Shown here in pieces: positions 1 through 6,958 of a stretch of 12,406 bases of DNA. The translations under genes and the position numbers were made by a program. Position 1 is the first letter of the stretch. Every line of letters begins with the position of its first letter. The notes under the pieces were generated by a model. The model saw only the letters and a list, made by a program, of their open reading frames with translations. It was not told where the DNA came from and made no database searches. The DNA is from JAICIG01 sp035532215. Its GTDB lineage: Bacteria > Planctomycetota > Planctomycetia > Pirellulales > JAICIG01. Location of the stretch: positions 1 to 12,406 of the forward strand of contig DATKRK010000341.1 in the NCBI GenBank assembly GCA_035532215.1. Direction: 5' to 3'.

Positions 1-1002
1 GCATAGGCGGCCAACACGCCGGCCGCGCCTTTGCCGGCCACGAATACCGCGGGCTGGCCCTCGCCGGCGGCCAGGTATCCGGCAGCGGCAAGGATGTCCC
101 AGACGCGGCCGGCATCGACCGTGCGGCCGAGCAAGGCGTGCGAGCGCTCGACATAGTTCGGCGGGTTCTTTCGCGTCCACTTCGTCTCGCCGATCCCTCG
201 CGGCTCGCAGAGCACGACGAGCTGGTCCTCAGCCGCAACTCGCTGCAACCACTCGGGCGTCTCGCCGGCTTCGTCTTCGTTCAGAACCGCCAGCAGCACG
301 CTCTTGGCGCCGGCCGTTTTTTCCGCAGGGTATCGCATGCGGAATTCGATGCCGCGGATGCCGTTGAGGGGCCTCGACGCCGGCCGGCGTGTAGCCGCGC
401 GAGTGCCACCACCAGCGGCCGAGATTGTACGTGCCGTGATGCGTGGCGGCGATCTCGCCAAGTTGCAGCGTATCGACCACCAGGCAAACGTAACCGTGCC
501 GGGCGAACCAGATGCCGTGCGATTGATAGGCCACCTTGTTGCCATTGCGACCGCGCGCCGAATGCCCGCAGACGTAAAACACCGCCGGCCGTTTTTCATT
601 CTTATTAGCCTTGTCGCCATCCGGCAGATATAGATTGCCCGTCACGTATAGCCCCGGGCGACTTTGGTAGTGCAGCATTTCGACGACGTAGCCGTCGCCT
701 GTCAGCTTGCCGGTAATGACCGGCTTGAGTGGCGTCTTCTCGGGCCGCGGCGAGAGACCGAGCATGTAGAAATACTGCTCGAGGTACTCCCGCCGCTTGG
801 CCTGCCATTCGTCGAGCGAGCGGACGTCGTCGTCGAACTGCGCCGCCAGCCGCAGCGCTTCGCGCTCGAGATACTGCTGGATCATCGCGTCGCCCGGCGA
901 GCCGCGATCCGGCTCGCCCAACGGCTGGGCCAGCGCCGGTGCGGCGGTCAAAGCGAGCACAAGCAGCAACGCAGAGCGGGCAACAGCAGTGTTCATGTTC
1001 AT
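1..1002 (-). pseudogene. Secreted alpha/beta-hydrolase (acetyl-esterase-like), frameshifted and internally deleted, 3' end outside the window
   Basis: The start at 1002 follows a GGAGA ribosome-binding site (1009-1013) with 6 nt spacing. Residues 1-25 form a signal peptide ending in ALA, so export is expected. Residues about 90-211 resemble the N-terminal half of large planctomycete acetyl-esterase/hydrolase proteins, including VFYVCGHS, SHGIWFARHGYVCLVVDT and SRGYTPAGVEA. At the GGGG run 368-371 the reading frame breaks; this frame then gives an unrelated basic tail ending at 229. Shifting by one base restores LNGIRGIEF and an open frame to the left edge, with PRGIGETKW and HALLGRTVDAGRVWDI, which resemble the C-terminal part of the same family. 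The nucleophile segment (GxSxGG) expected shortly after NGIR is absent, so an internal deletion is likely as well as the frameshift. The family match is from memory of its motifs. The frameshift could be a homopolymer error; the missing nucleophile would not be explained that way. Confidence 0.72.
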
Positions 1003-1139
1003 CGCCGGTCTCCAGGCAAGCTATCGCGGATCGTTGATCCGCCCATACTAACCGGAAGCGTTAGCGAAGGAAATTGGCGAGGATCCGTTGCGGACGTTTT
1101 GGGCTCGTGTGGCCGCCGAATAGCGCCGTGCTCGGCGAA

Positions 1140-1375
1140 TCACGGCAGAGACGGCACGGCATCGGGCTTGTCGTCCAGCTTTAGGCCAATGACTTGATAG
1201 GCCGCGTCCATCGGCGGAGGCTGGGCACTGCCGCGCACGAGCGGAACCGCGAGCGCCGGCGGGGCCCGCGGAACTGCATCGCGTACCAGCCGACGATGAT
1301 CGTCGCCGCCGCAACCACCAACAGCTTCACCAAACGGAGGAGCCTGCGACTCGTAGCGGAATCTTCTTCGAGCAC
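1140..1375 (-). pseudogene. Miniature frameshifted paralogue of the neighbouring HEAT-repeat membrane protein
   Basis: A GTG start at 1375 with an upstream AAGGGGGA site opens a frame reading VLEEDSATSRRLLRLVKLL followed by VVAAATIIVGWYAMQF. This matches the N-terminus and membrane segment of the HEAT protein encoded just upstream (EESVANRWTVRLVRLSVA, then AVATIIVGWWAFQL). The last 21 residues before the stop at 1140, AYQVIGLKLDDKPDAVPSLP, match that protein's C-terminus (PYQVVGLSYADEPDAAPSVP), but they are one frame off. The frame change falls around the GGGGCCC run near 1261; one base is missing relative to a continuous frame. No HEAT repeat remains between the two ends. This appears to be a tandem duplicate that lost its repeats. 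If the frameshift is a sequencing error, it would encode a membrane protein of about 78 residues with the conserved tail. Confidence 0.7.
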
Positions 1376-1448
1376 GGCAATCCCCCTTCCGCGCAAGAGA
1401 CTTGTTCGACCGCTCGATTTTGACGCGCCGGCGAGCCCGGCACAACCG

Positions 1449-2681
1449 TCAGGGGACGGACGGGGCGGCGTCGGGCTCGTCGGCGTAACTCAGGCCGACG
1501 ACCTGATAAGGCCTTTTCCTCGGCCGCCCATTGGCCTCGCCGGGGACGCCGTCGCCGGCTTCTTCGAGCGCGGCGATCAATTGCGGGGGACGCAATTGGC
1601 CTTCCAAACCCATGTCGTGCAGAGCATGAAGTGCATCATGAGCGACGTGGCCGCGAGGATCGTCGACGCGCGCGAGCAGCCGATCGCGGGTATCTTCGCT
1701 CACTCGGCCGAATCCGCTCAACAGCCTTGCGGCTCGTTCCGCCATCCGCTCATCTTCGCCTTCGAGCAACAGGGCCAATTGGGAGATCAACTCTGCGTTC
1801 TCCTTGCCGATGCTGCCCAGCGCCTGCGTTGCATTCACGGCGGAGGCATCCTCCGCTGCCAGCAGCTTGGCGAGTTCCGGAATCGCCGGCGCGGCTTCGC
1901 CGCCCAGGCGGCCCAGCAGCGTGCAGGCGGTCGATCGGACGACTGGATTCGCGTCGCGGAGAGCTGCGATCAAGTCGTCCAAGCCGATCGCCGAATGCCG
2001 CCAAAGGGCTGCTTGAGCTTCGGCCCGGACGCGGAAGTCGGGGTCTCGCAAGCAGCGGCGAAGCTCGTCGAGAAAGTCGCCGTCGCCCGCTCGCCCCAAC
2101 TCGATCACGACGCGGCGGCGCACCTCGGCGTCGACATGCGCCAGGAAGTTCGGCAGGATTCGAATCCCCGCAACGCCCAGTCGGCGTAGCGCCCGAACGA
2201 TCTCGTCGCGAGCCTCCGGGCTGCCTTCCAGGCTTTCAGCCAGCGCGGCCGACGCCTCTTCAGACCGCGCGCCGATGCGGCCCAAGGCAATCGCCGCTTG
2301 CCGGCGCACAGCCTGCTGGGGGTCGTCCAGGGCCGCGATCAGTCCATCGATCGCGTCGGCGGGCTCAGTGCGCAATCGTCCCAAAGCAACCGCCGCCAGT
2401 TCGCGGCCCACTGCATCGCCGCCGGTAAGCTCGGCCGTCAGGTCGTCGGCGATCGAAACGTCGGCCTGTTCGAGCGCCTCGGCCGCCACGCGCCGCGCGA
2501 ACGCCTTTTCCTCGTGGTTCCGCAGCACCGCGACTTGTTGATCCAGCGATTTCGCTCCGGAACCGCGCGACCCAAGTAACTGGAATGCCCACCAGCCGAC
2601 GATGATCGTGGCCACAGCAGCGACCGATAACCTCACCAGGCGGACCGTCCAGCGATTCGCAACGGATTCTTCATCGAACAC
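1449..2681 (-). CDS. Membrane-anchored HEAT-repeat protein
   Basis: This is a 410-residue protein with a GTG start preceded by GGAGG (2690-2694) at 8 nt. Residues about 14-36 are one hydrophobic segment (VAAVATIIVGWWAFQLL) after a basic N-terminus, so the protein is probably anchored in the membrane with the rest on the far side. Residues about 75-375 are helical repeats of 30-40 residues with PBS-lyase/HEAT spacing, for example LIAALDDPQQAVRRQAAIAL, LRDPDFRVRAEAQAALW and LIAALRDANPVVRSTACTLL. Such solenoids bind proteins; no catalytic site is visible. The short tail PYQVVGLSYADEPDAAPSVP is shared with the miniature paralogue 74 bp downstream and may be functional. The partner and role are unknown. 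The domain call is strong. Confidence 0.88.
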   Translation of the reverse strand: MFDEESVANRWTVRLVRLSVAAVATIIVGWWAFQLLGSRGSGAKSLDQQVAVLRNHEEKAFARRVAAEALEQADVSIADDLTAELTGGDAVGRELAAVALGRLRTEPADAIDGLIAALDDPQQAVRRQAAIALGRIGARSEEASAALAESLEGSPEARDEIVRALRRLGVAGIRILPNFLAHVDAEVRRRVVIELGRAGDGDFLDELRRCLRDPDFRVRAEAQAALWRHSAIGLDDLIAALRDANPVVRSTACTLLGRLGGEAAPAIPELAKLLAAEDASAVNATQALGSIGKENAELISQLALLLEGEDERMAERAARLLSGFGRVSEDTRDRLLARVDDPRGHVAHDALHALHDMGLEGQLRPPQLIAALEEAGDGVPGEANGRPRKRPYQVVGLSYADEPDAAPSVP

Positions 2682-2930
2682 GGCGAGTTCCTCCGCGCCT
2701 AGGATCTTTCATTATCTGCATTTTGACGTACCGCCCACGGCGGCATAACCAATGACAAACGTCCAGAACTATCAGAATGATTTCGACGTCGAAAATGTTT
2801 CGTCGGAAGCGAGTGGCGCAATATTTGTTTAGAAAGTTTGGTGCGAGCGTCTGCCTGAATCGCAACAAGACGTCGCGCTGCAATTCGATGCGCTACCCCT
2901 GAGCGAGCAACGTTGGGCTGACGTCGGCCG
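2682..2930 (-). other. Region with no confident gene, between the HEAT gene and the dehydrogenase stump
   Basis: The stretch is more AT-rich than its neighbours around 2700-2840. A minus-strand frame of about 70 codons (from a TTG at 2883) contains LLRFRQTLAPNF and FDVEIILIVLDV, faintly like the start of a planctomycete ECF sigma factor. It is too short and weak to call. It holds the ribosome-binding site of the HEAT gene and presumably its promoter. I see nothing else supportable here. Confidence 0.3.
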
Positions 2931-3149
2931 AGCCGGCGGCAACTTCGCCTTGGCCAGCGCCTTGAAGTCCTTGACGCAGACCGCTTCCAGCGGCCGAGCG
3001 TCGCCCGGTCGCGGCGACTTCGAACGTTCGCGGCGCGAAGCGTCGCCGGCCGACGCCGCGCCGTCTTCAGCACCCCGAGCCTCCGCGGCGAGCAGTCCGG
3101 TCGAGCCGGCGACCAGCGCCATCAGTTGCGTAAAGAGTCTTCGATTCAA
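2829..3149 (-). pseudogene. 5' stump of an exported FMN-dependent alpha-hydroxy-acid dehydrogenase
   Basis: A TTG start at 3149, with GGAG a few bases upstream, gives NRRLFTQLMALVAGSTGLLA then AEARGAE, a twin-arginine-like signal sequence. After a linker comes PLEAVCVKDFKALAKAKLPPA, which matches the entry of the FMN-dependent L-lactate dehydrogenase/glycolate oxidase family (pattern: cVxDFexlArxkLpp). The family normally continues with a WDYxxGGAxDExTLRxNR segment and about 300 further residues forming the FMN barrel. Here similarity stops at about 2931, and the frame runs through unrelated sequence to a stop at 2829. It therefore looks like a truncated remnant with no active site. The start codon is uncertain because the frame is open upstream to 3293. 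Confidence 0.55.
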
Positions 3150-3357
3150 ATTCGGCTCCGGAGGCGGTGCGGCGCCCGAGACGACTTTTCCTACGTGCAG
3201 CCATTCCCTTTGAGACTTACCTGCACGACGGCCAAAAACGTGACCGCACCTGGCTTCGAAAACGCCGCAATGTCCGACGTATCGTCTTAGCACTCAAGGG
3301 ATATCTGTAAGTCGACGAGCATGGCGTCCGCTTGCTTGGCGCGGGCGGAGAAGCCTT

Positions 3358-3654
3358 TCATACGGCTTGCAACTCGGCTCGCAACACGTGTTCGGGCGTT
3401 ACGCCCACGTGCCGGGCCACGATCTTGCCGCCTTTGTAAATCAACAACGCGGGGATCGACGAGATTCCGCAGTGGGCGGCCAGGTCCTGATTGACGTCGA
3501 TATTTACCTTGCAGACCTTGAAATCCCGGGCCAGGCTTTCGATGGTTGGGTTCATCGCCCGGCACGGACCGCACCAAGGCGCCCAGAAGTCGACCAACAC
3601 CGGCTCCGGCGATTGAAGGACTTCTTTCTTCCAACTGAACTCTTTGAGCAACAT
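3358..3654 (-). CDS. trxA: Thioredoxin
   Basis: A 98-residue thioredoxin, slightly shorter than the usual 105-110. It has the redox-active site FWAPWCGPCRAM (residues about 23-34), the buried pattern VNIDVNQDLAAHCGI and the cis-proline stretch SSIPALLIYKGG. It acts as a cytoplasmic dithiol reductant for target proteins; no signal peptide is present. The ATG at 3654 is the only start giving the first beta strand, although its ribosome-binding site is weak. It is transcribed away from the TPR-oxygenase gene across a 317-bp divergent gap. The dehydrogenase stump lies downstream in the same direction. The domain identity is very secure; the symbol is given by family, since bacteria often have several such paralogues. 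Confidence 0.93.
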   Translation of the reverse strand: MLLKEFSWKKEVLQSPEPVLVDFWAPWCGPCRAMNPTIESLARDFKVCKVNIDVNQDLAAHCGISSIPALLIYKGGKIVARHVGVTPEHVLRAELQAV

Positions 3655-3971
3655 CAGTTCGGCTCGTCTGGACCGGCGCGGCGCCTACGCCATTGTGTGC
3701 CGGCGCATGCCGGTTTGACAACTCCATCTTGCCTCGGAAGGCGCCGGGTTTCCGGCGCCCGCGCATGCCGCGCGAACCTTGCAGCCGAACTCCCGGTCCT
3801 GCTGGTATGCGATACGCTCGAATCTTCCTCAGTTAGTGCAGCCCGCCTCCTTCTTTTCTTCCGCGGTTCAACGCGGAACGCGGGGATTCTCTGCACTTAC
3901 TTGCCATCGATCGAGCATGAGGCCGGTGCTGCTTCGGCCAATGCTCGTCGTGCGACAACTCCGAGGAAGAT
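3655..3971. promoter_or_regulatory. Divergent intergenic region with two GC-rich hairpins
   Basis: This 317-bp gap separates the divergent thioredoxin and oxygenase genes and should hold both promoters. A perfect inverted repeat, GGCGCCGG-GTTT-CCGGCGCC, is at 3740-3759. A smaller one, CCGGC-GCAT-GCCGG, is at 3700-3713. Neither is followed by a T-run, so simple terminators are unlikely. A consensus -35-like TTGACA at 3715-3720 has no matching -10 box. The minus-strand frame at 3654-3896 has an arginine-rich composition typical of a chance ORF. I see no gene here. Confidence 0.45.
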
Positions 3972-5180
3972 ATGAACGTCAAAAAACAGCGAGACAAGAA
4001 CCGACGGCGCGCAAACAAGCTGGCCCGCCAGGCGTGGGACGCCGCCGAAGGCAACCGTTTCGATTTGGCCGTCAAAATCATCGCACGTGCGATCGAACTT
4101 AATCCGGCCAATCCGGTGCTTTGGCACGATCAAGGAACGCTGCTCGTGCAATTGCACGAGGACGACAAGGCCGCTCGATCATTTCAGGCGGCGATCCAGG
4201 CGGCGCCCGACTTTGCGGAAGCGTACGCGAGCCTTGCGGCAATCCGAGCTCGCCAAGGACAAACCCGACAGGCCATGATGCTCGGGCGCGAAGCAGTTCG
4301 ACTCGCTCCACGAACAGAGCGTCACCAAAGCGCCTTGGCCGCCTACGAGGTTTTGTTGGCCGGCGGATGCGGCTCGGAAGCGTCTACCGATGCGGAAGTG
4401 CAAACGTCTGCGGGCCAGAAGCGGATCGAGCACTCGCCGAACCAGGAGTGGCCCGATTTGGCGGCTCGCGTCGAGGGGCTGAATTGGGCTGAACTCGATG
4501 ACCGCTTGACCGCGCGTGGCCTAGCCTACGTGCCAAGGCTGCTTGGCGCCGAACGGTGCAAGGCGCTACGCACGATGTTCGAGCAGGACCGGCTGTTTGC
4601 CAAGACGGTGACGATGAACAAGAATCGCTTCGGACGAGGCGTCTATCGCTACTTCGCGGCGCCGTTGCCGCCGCTCGTCGATGCGATCCGCCGCCTCGTC
4701 TATCCGTACGTGGCGGACATCGCCAACCGCTGGCAGCGCCTGCTCGACCGGGAGGAACCGTATCCGACAACTTGGTCTGAGTTCCGCAAGCGCTGCGGCG
4801 CGGCGGGACAAACCACGCCGTCGCCGCTGTTGTTGCGTTACGAAGCGGGCGGATTCAACTCGCTGCACCAAGACCTTCGCGGCGAGGTCTACTTTCCGCT
4901 CCAAGTCGTGATCGCCCTCAGCCCGCGGGCCGAGGACGCTGGCAACGACGCGGGCGCCTTCACGGGCGGAGAGTTCCTGTTTTGCGACCAGCCCGAGCGC
5001 AAGCCCTCCGAACGGTCTGCCGTACCGGCCGGGCTCGGCGATGCCGTCTTGTTCTGCACTCGAGAGCGGCTGGTCCGCGTGGGCGGCGTTTACGGCCTGC
5101 AGCCGGTTAAGCACGGCCTGAGTGAAATCATGTCGGGGACTCGCTTCGCGATCGGCATGCCGTTTCATGAGTTTGCATAA
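3972..5180 (+). CDS. TPR-repeat protein fused to a 2-oxoglutarate/Fe(II) dioxygenase
   Basis: A 402-residue cytoplasmic protein with an ATG preceded by GAGGA. Residues about 15-115 contain roughly three tetratricopeptide repeats (for example FDLAVKIIARAIELNPANPV and DDKAARSFQAAIQAAPDFAE). A linker (about 125-165) follows, then a dioxygenase domain resembling the Oxygenase-NA group of 2OG-Fe(II) enzymes: RYEAGGFNSLHQDLRGEVYF, FTGGEF, GDAVLF and VKHGLSEIMSGTRFAIGMPF. The metal ligands would be H299, D301 and H381, and R391 would bind 2-oxoglutarate; all are present, so the enzyme looks active. Such enzymes couple 2-oxoglutarate decarboxylation to hydroxylation of a substrate. The substrate is unknown; the TPR part suggests a protein target or partner. 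It lies just outside the integrated element and belongs to the host side. Confidence 0.88.
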   Translation: MNVKKQRDKNRRRANKLARQAWDAAEGNRFDLAVKIIARAIELNPANPVLWHDQGTLLVQLHEDDKAARSFQAAIQAAPDFAEAYASLAAIRARQGQTRQAMMLGREAVRLAPRTERHQSALAAYEVLLAGGCGSEASTDAEVQTSAGQKRIEHSPNQEWPDLAARVEGLNWAELDDRLTARGLAYVPRLLGAERCKALRTMFEQDRLFAKTVTMNKNRFGRGVYRYFAAPLPPLVDAIRRLVYPYVADIANRWQRLLDREEPYPTTWSEFRKRCGAAGQTTPSPLLLRYEAGGFNSLHQDLRGEVYFPLQVVIALSPRAEDAGNDAGAFTGGEFLFCDQPERKPSERSAVPAGLGDAVLFCTRERLVRVGGVYGLQPVKHGLSEIMSGTRFAIGMPFHEFA

Positions 5181-5555
5181 CCGCCCGCCCGTTTCCTTGT
5201 CTACCGGATATGTGCTGCTGGGCTTGAGCCTATTCGAGCCAGACGCCGAAGCAATTTCCAACGCCGCCGACCGCCAGATGGCTTATGTTCGCGGCGCCCG
5301 TGGATTGAGATGACGTCCCATTATTTCGCCCATCTGCGGTCCGAAGACAAGGCCGCCAAAAACACTGAGCAAAATCGAGCGGGTTCGGCGCCGCGTACTG
5401 GAGTTTGCCGAGAAGCGCCGCATTCGCTCACTGCTGGCGCTCGATTTGGACTTCGTCGTCGTTTACCGAGCGCTGCCCGCCGTTCCCAGAGAGCCCGCAA
5501 TGCTCAACTCGCAAACTAAGATCCGCCAGCCGGTTACGGCGACGGCTGTGAAAAG
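5181..5555. other. Region without a convincing complete gene; possible coding remnant
   Basis: Two short plus-strand frames exist: one opening inside the end of the oxygenase gene (from 5167 to 5313), and one from an overlapping ATGA at 5310 to 5519. Neither has a recognisable product. In a third frame, from about 5371, the sequence reads SKIERVRRRVLEFAEKRRIR then SLLALDLDFVVVYRALPAVP. This has protein-like composition but no start codon, so it may be the tail of a decayed gene. No hairpin or promoter is convincing. The stretch is the host DNA downstream of the original tRNA-Ser 3' end. Confidence 0.3.
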
Positions 5556-5609
5556 CGGAGGGCATGGGATTCGAACCCACAACCCCTTTCGGGGCACCTG
5601 ATTTCGAGT
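5556..5609 (-). tRNA. 3' half of tRNA-Ser(CGA), displaced copy at the element edge
   Basis: Read on the minus strand, this is the end of a class II tRNA: anticodon loop CTCGAAA (5608-5602, anticodon CGA, codon UCG); 3' strand of the anticodon stem; a long variable arm with stem CCCC-GAAA-GGGG; T-arm GTGGG-TTCGAAT-CCCAT; acceptor strand GCCCTCC; and discriminator G (5556), as expected for serine. CCA is not encoded. Upstream of the loop the sequence (TTGACACAA) cannot pair with the anticodon stem, and no GGAGGGC acceptor 5' strand occurs in the following 60 bp. The gene is therefore a 3' fragment and not functional. The complete tRNA should lie at the far, right-hand end of the element. Confidence 0.85.
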
Positions 5610-5612
5610 TGT
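5600..5612. other. Probable attachment-site junction (att) in the tRNA-Ser anticodon loop
   Basis: Match to tRNA-Ser ends within or just after the anticodon loop, the usual crossover position for tyrosine recombinases that target tRNA genes. Chromosome lies to the left and the integrase-bearing element to the right. The exact crossover and the other att copy cannot be seen without the right-hand end. Confidence 0.6.
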
Positions 5613-5621
5613 GTCAAGGGA

Positions 5622-5637
5622 TTTTCCGCCATTATCC
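5622..5637. repeat. 16-bp direct repeat, copy 1 (possible recombinase/excisionase arm site)
   Basis: TTTTCCGCCATTATCC is repeated exactly at 5703-5718, 81 bp away and in the same orientation. Both copies lie between the tRNA fragment and the integrase stop codon, where arm-type sites of lambda-like integrases are usually found. The binding protein is inferred. Confidence 0.6.
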
Positions 5638-5702
5638 AGTATTGTGTAAAGCATTCTAATTAAACGACTTGCGAAAAGACGCATCGTCCATGAACGTCCA
5701 GG

Positions 5703-5718
5703 TTTTCCGCCATTATCC
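5703..5718. repeat. 16-bp direct repeat, copy 2
   Basis: This is the second perfect copy of TTTTCCGCCATTATCC, preceded by GG instead of GA and 31 bp before the integrase stop codon. See copy 1 for interpretation. Confidence 0.6.
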
Positions 5719-5748
5719 GACCTTATGGCTACACTTTGGCTGTCAAAA

Positions 5749-6957
5749 TCAGCCCGCCGCGGCGCCTCGCTTCGCCGCTCGTTTCTCCGCCCGCTCGGCG
5801 GCTTTCAACGCCTTGGCGTCCGCCGCGAACATGGCGTTCAGGTTGTCGGCAGCCTGACGCTGCATCCCCGGCAAGACGTGGCTGTAAATATCCATCGTGA
5901 CGCTGATCTGCGAATGGCCCAATCGCTCTTGCACGATCTTGGGATGGGCGCCGCCGAGCAAAAGCAAGGTGGCGTGCGAATGCCGCAAATCGTGAAACCG
6001 GATATCGGGTAATCCCGCCTTGCTCAACAGCGGCTTGTATCGCTGAGCGTGAAAGTGCGATCGACGGAGCGGGCCGCCCTGGCTGTTGCAAAAGACGTAA
6101 CCGGCCGCCAGATTGCCCTCCGCCAACATGGCCTTTCGATGGTCGAGAAGAGCGTCAACGGCGATGGCGGGAAGGTCGATCCGTCGCCGGCCCTTGGCCG
6201 TCTTGGGCTCTTCCAACCTGAGCTTGCCGTTGACCTCGCTGAGTTTGCGAACGACCGTGATAACGCCGTTGTCAAGATCAATGTCGCCCCACTGGAGGCC
6301 GAACAACTCCCCGAGACGCATTCCGGTCGAGACGGCAACCACGTACAGCGCTTCGAGCCGTTCACCTTCAGCCGCCCTGAACAACTTCGCGACTTGCTCG
6401 CCGTCAAGCGGCTGAATCTCTCGTTTTGCTGTTCGTCGCGGCGGTTCGGCGGCATCGCAGGCATTCCGGGCGACCATGCCCAATTTGACCGCCTGCTTGA
6501 GCGCCCGGCGAAGAACCGCATGGCAAAGCCGGCGAACATCGTAGCCGACGCCTTCGCGCTCCAGGGCAGCATAGAACGACTGAACATGAACCGGCGTCAA
6601 TCGGTCGAGACGAAGGCCACCGATCTTGGGAGAGACGTGGTTGTCGATGATGCCCTTGTAACAAGCGTAAGTCGCCGAGCGGACTGACGGGCGGGCGGCA
6701 TCCTCCAACCAGCGGTCGAGGAAGGCCGCGATGGTCAGTTTTTCTGTGCTGGCGAGCGTACCGTCAAGCTTCTGCCCGGCGAGCTTGGTCAACTTGGCGG
6801 CGACTTCGCCTTTCGTTCCTCCGTAGACGGTTTTGCGGACCCGTTTGCAGTTGGCGTCGATGCCGATCGTAATCGAGGCCGCCCAACGGCCGTCCGCGCG
6901 CTGAAAGATCGAGCCCTCGCCGCGGCCCCGCCGCGCACGTCGTTTTTCAACCGGCAT
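5749..6957 (-). CDS. int: Tyrosine recombinase (site-specific integrase)
   Basis: A 402-residue integrase, the usual length for phage and island enzymes. Residues about 13-60 (GEGSIFQRADGRWAASITIG) form an AP2-like arm-binding domain. Residues about 73-160 form the SAM-like core-binding domain. Residues about 183-370 form the catalytic domain. Its catalytic set appears complete: R214 (STGMRLGEL), K252, H322 and R325 (HDLRHSHAT), H348 (RLGHSQ) and Y358 (MDIYSHVL). It would catalyse integration and excision at the tRNA-Ser site 140 bp beyond its stop codon. The ATG lies one base after the stop of the upstream zinc-ribbon gene, with GGGAG inside that gene's end, so the two are co-transcribed and probably coupled. 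The C-terminal tail is Lys/Ala-rich. Confidence 0.95.
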   Translation of the reverse strand: MPVEKRRARRGRGEGSIFQRADGRWAASITIGIDANCKRVRKTVYGGTKGEVAAKLTKLAGQKLDGTLASTEKLTIAAFLDRWLEDAARPSVRSATYACYKGIIDNHVSPKIGGLRLDRLTPVHVQSFYAALEREGVGYDVRRLCHAVLRRALKQAVKLGMVARNACDAAEPPRRTAKREIQPLDGEQVAKLFRAAEGERLEALYVVAVSTGMRLGELFGLQWGDIDLDNGVITVVRKLSEVNGKLRLEEPKTAKGRRRIDLPAIAVDALLDHRKAMLAEGNLAAGYVFCNSQGGPLRRSHFHAQRYKPLLSKAGLPDIRFHDLRHSHATLLLLGGAHPKIVQERLGHSQISVTMDIYSHVLPGMQRQAADNLNAMFAADAKALKAAERAEKRAAKRGAAAG

Positions 6958-6958
6958 T

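Noticed and set aside
1194..2189. Long plus-strand open frame (331 codons) opposite the HEAT gene
   Set aside because: It is antisense to a clear HEAT-repeat gene in GC-rich DNA, has no ribosome-binding site and reads as Arg/Ala-rich low-information sequence.
2671..2883. N-terminal fragment of an ECF sigma factor on the minus strand
   Set aside because: Only a few residues resemble the family (RFRQTLAP, FDVE), and the frame has no region 4 and no good start.
3654..3896. An 80-codon minus-strand gene upstream of thioredoxin
   Set aside because: The composition is Arg/Ala/Pro-rich with no motif, and it spans hairpins in a divergent promoter region.
5556..5645. A complete tRNA-Ser gene
   Set aside because: The anticodon stem cannot pair and there is no D-arm or acceptor 5' strand, so only the 3' half is present.
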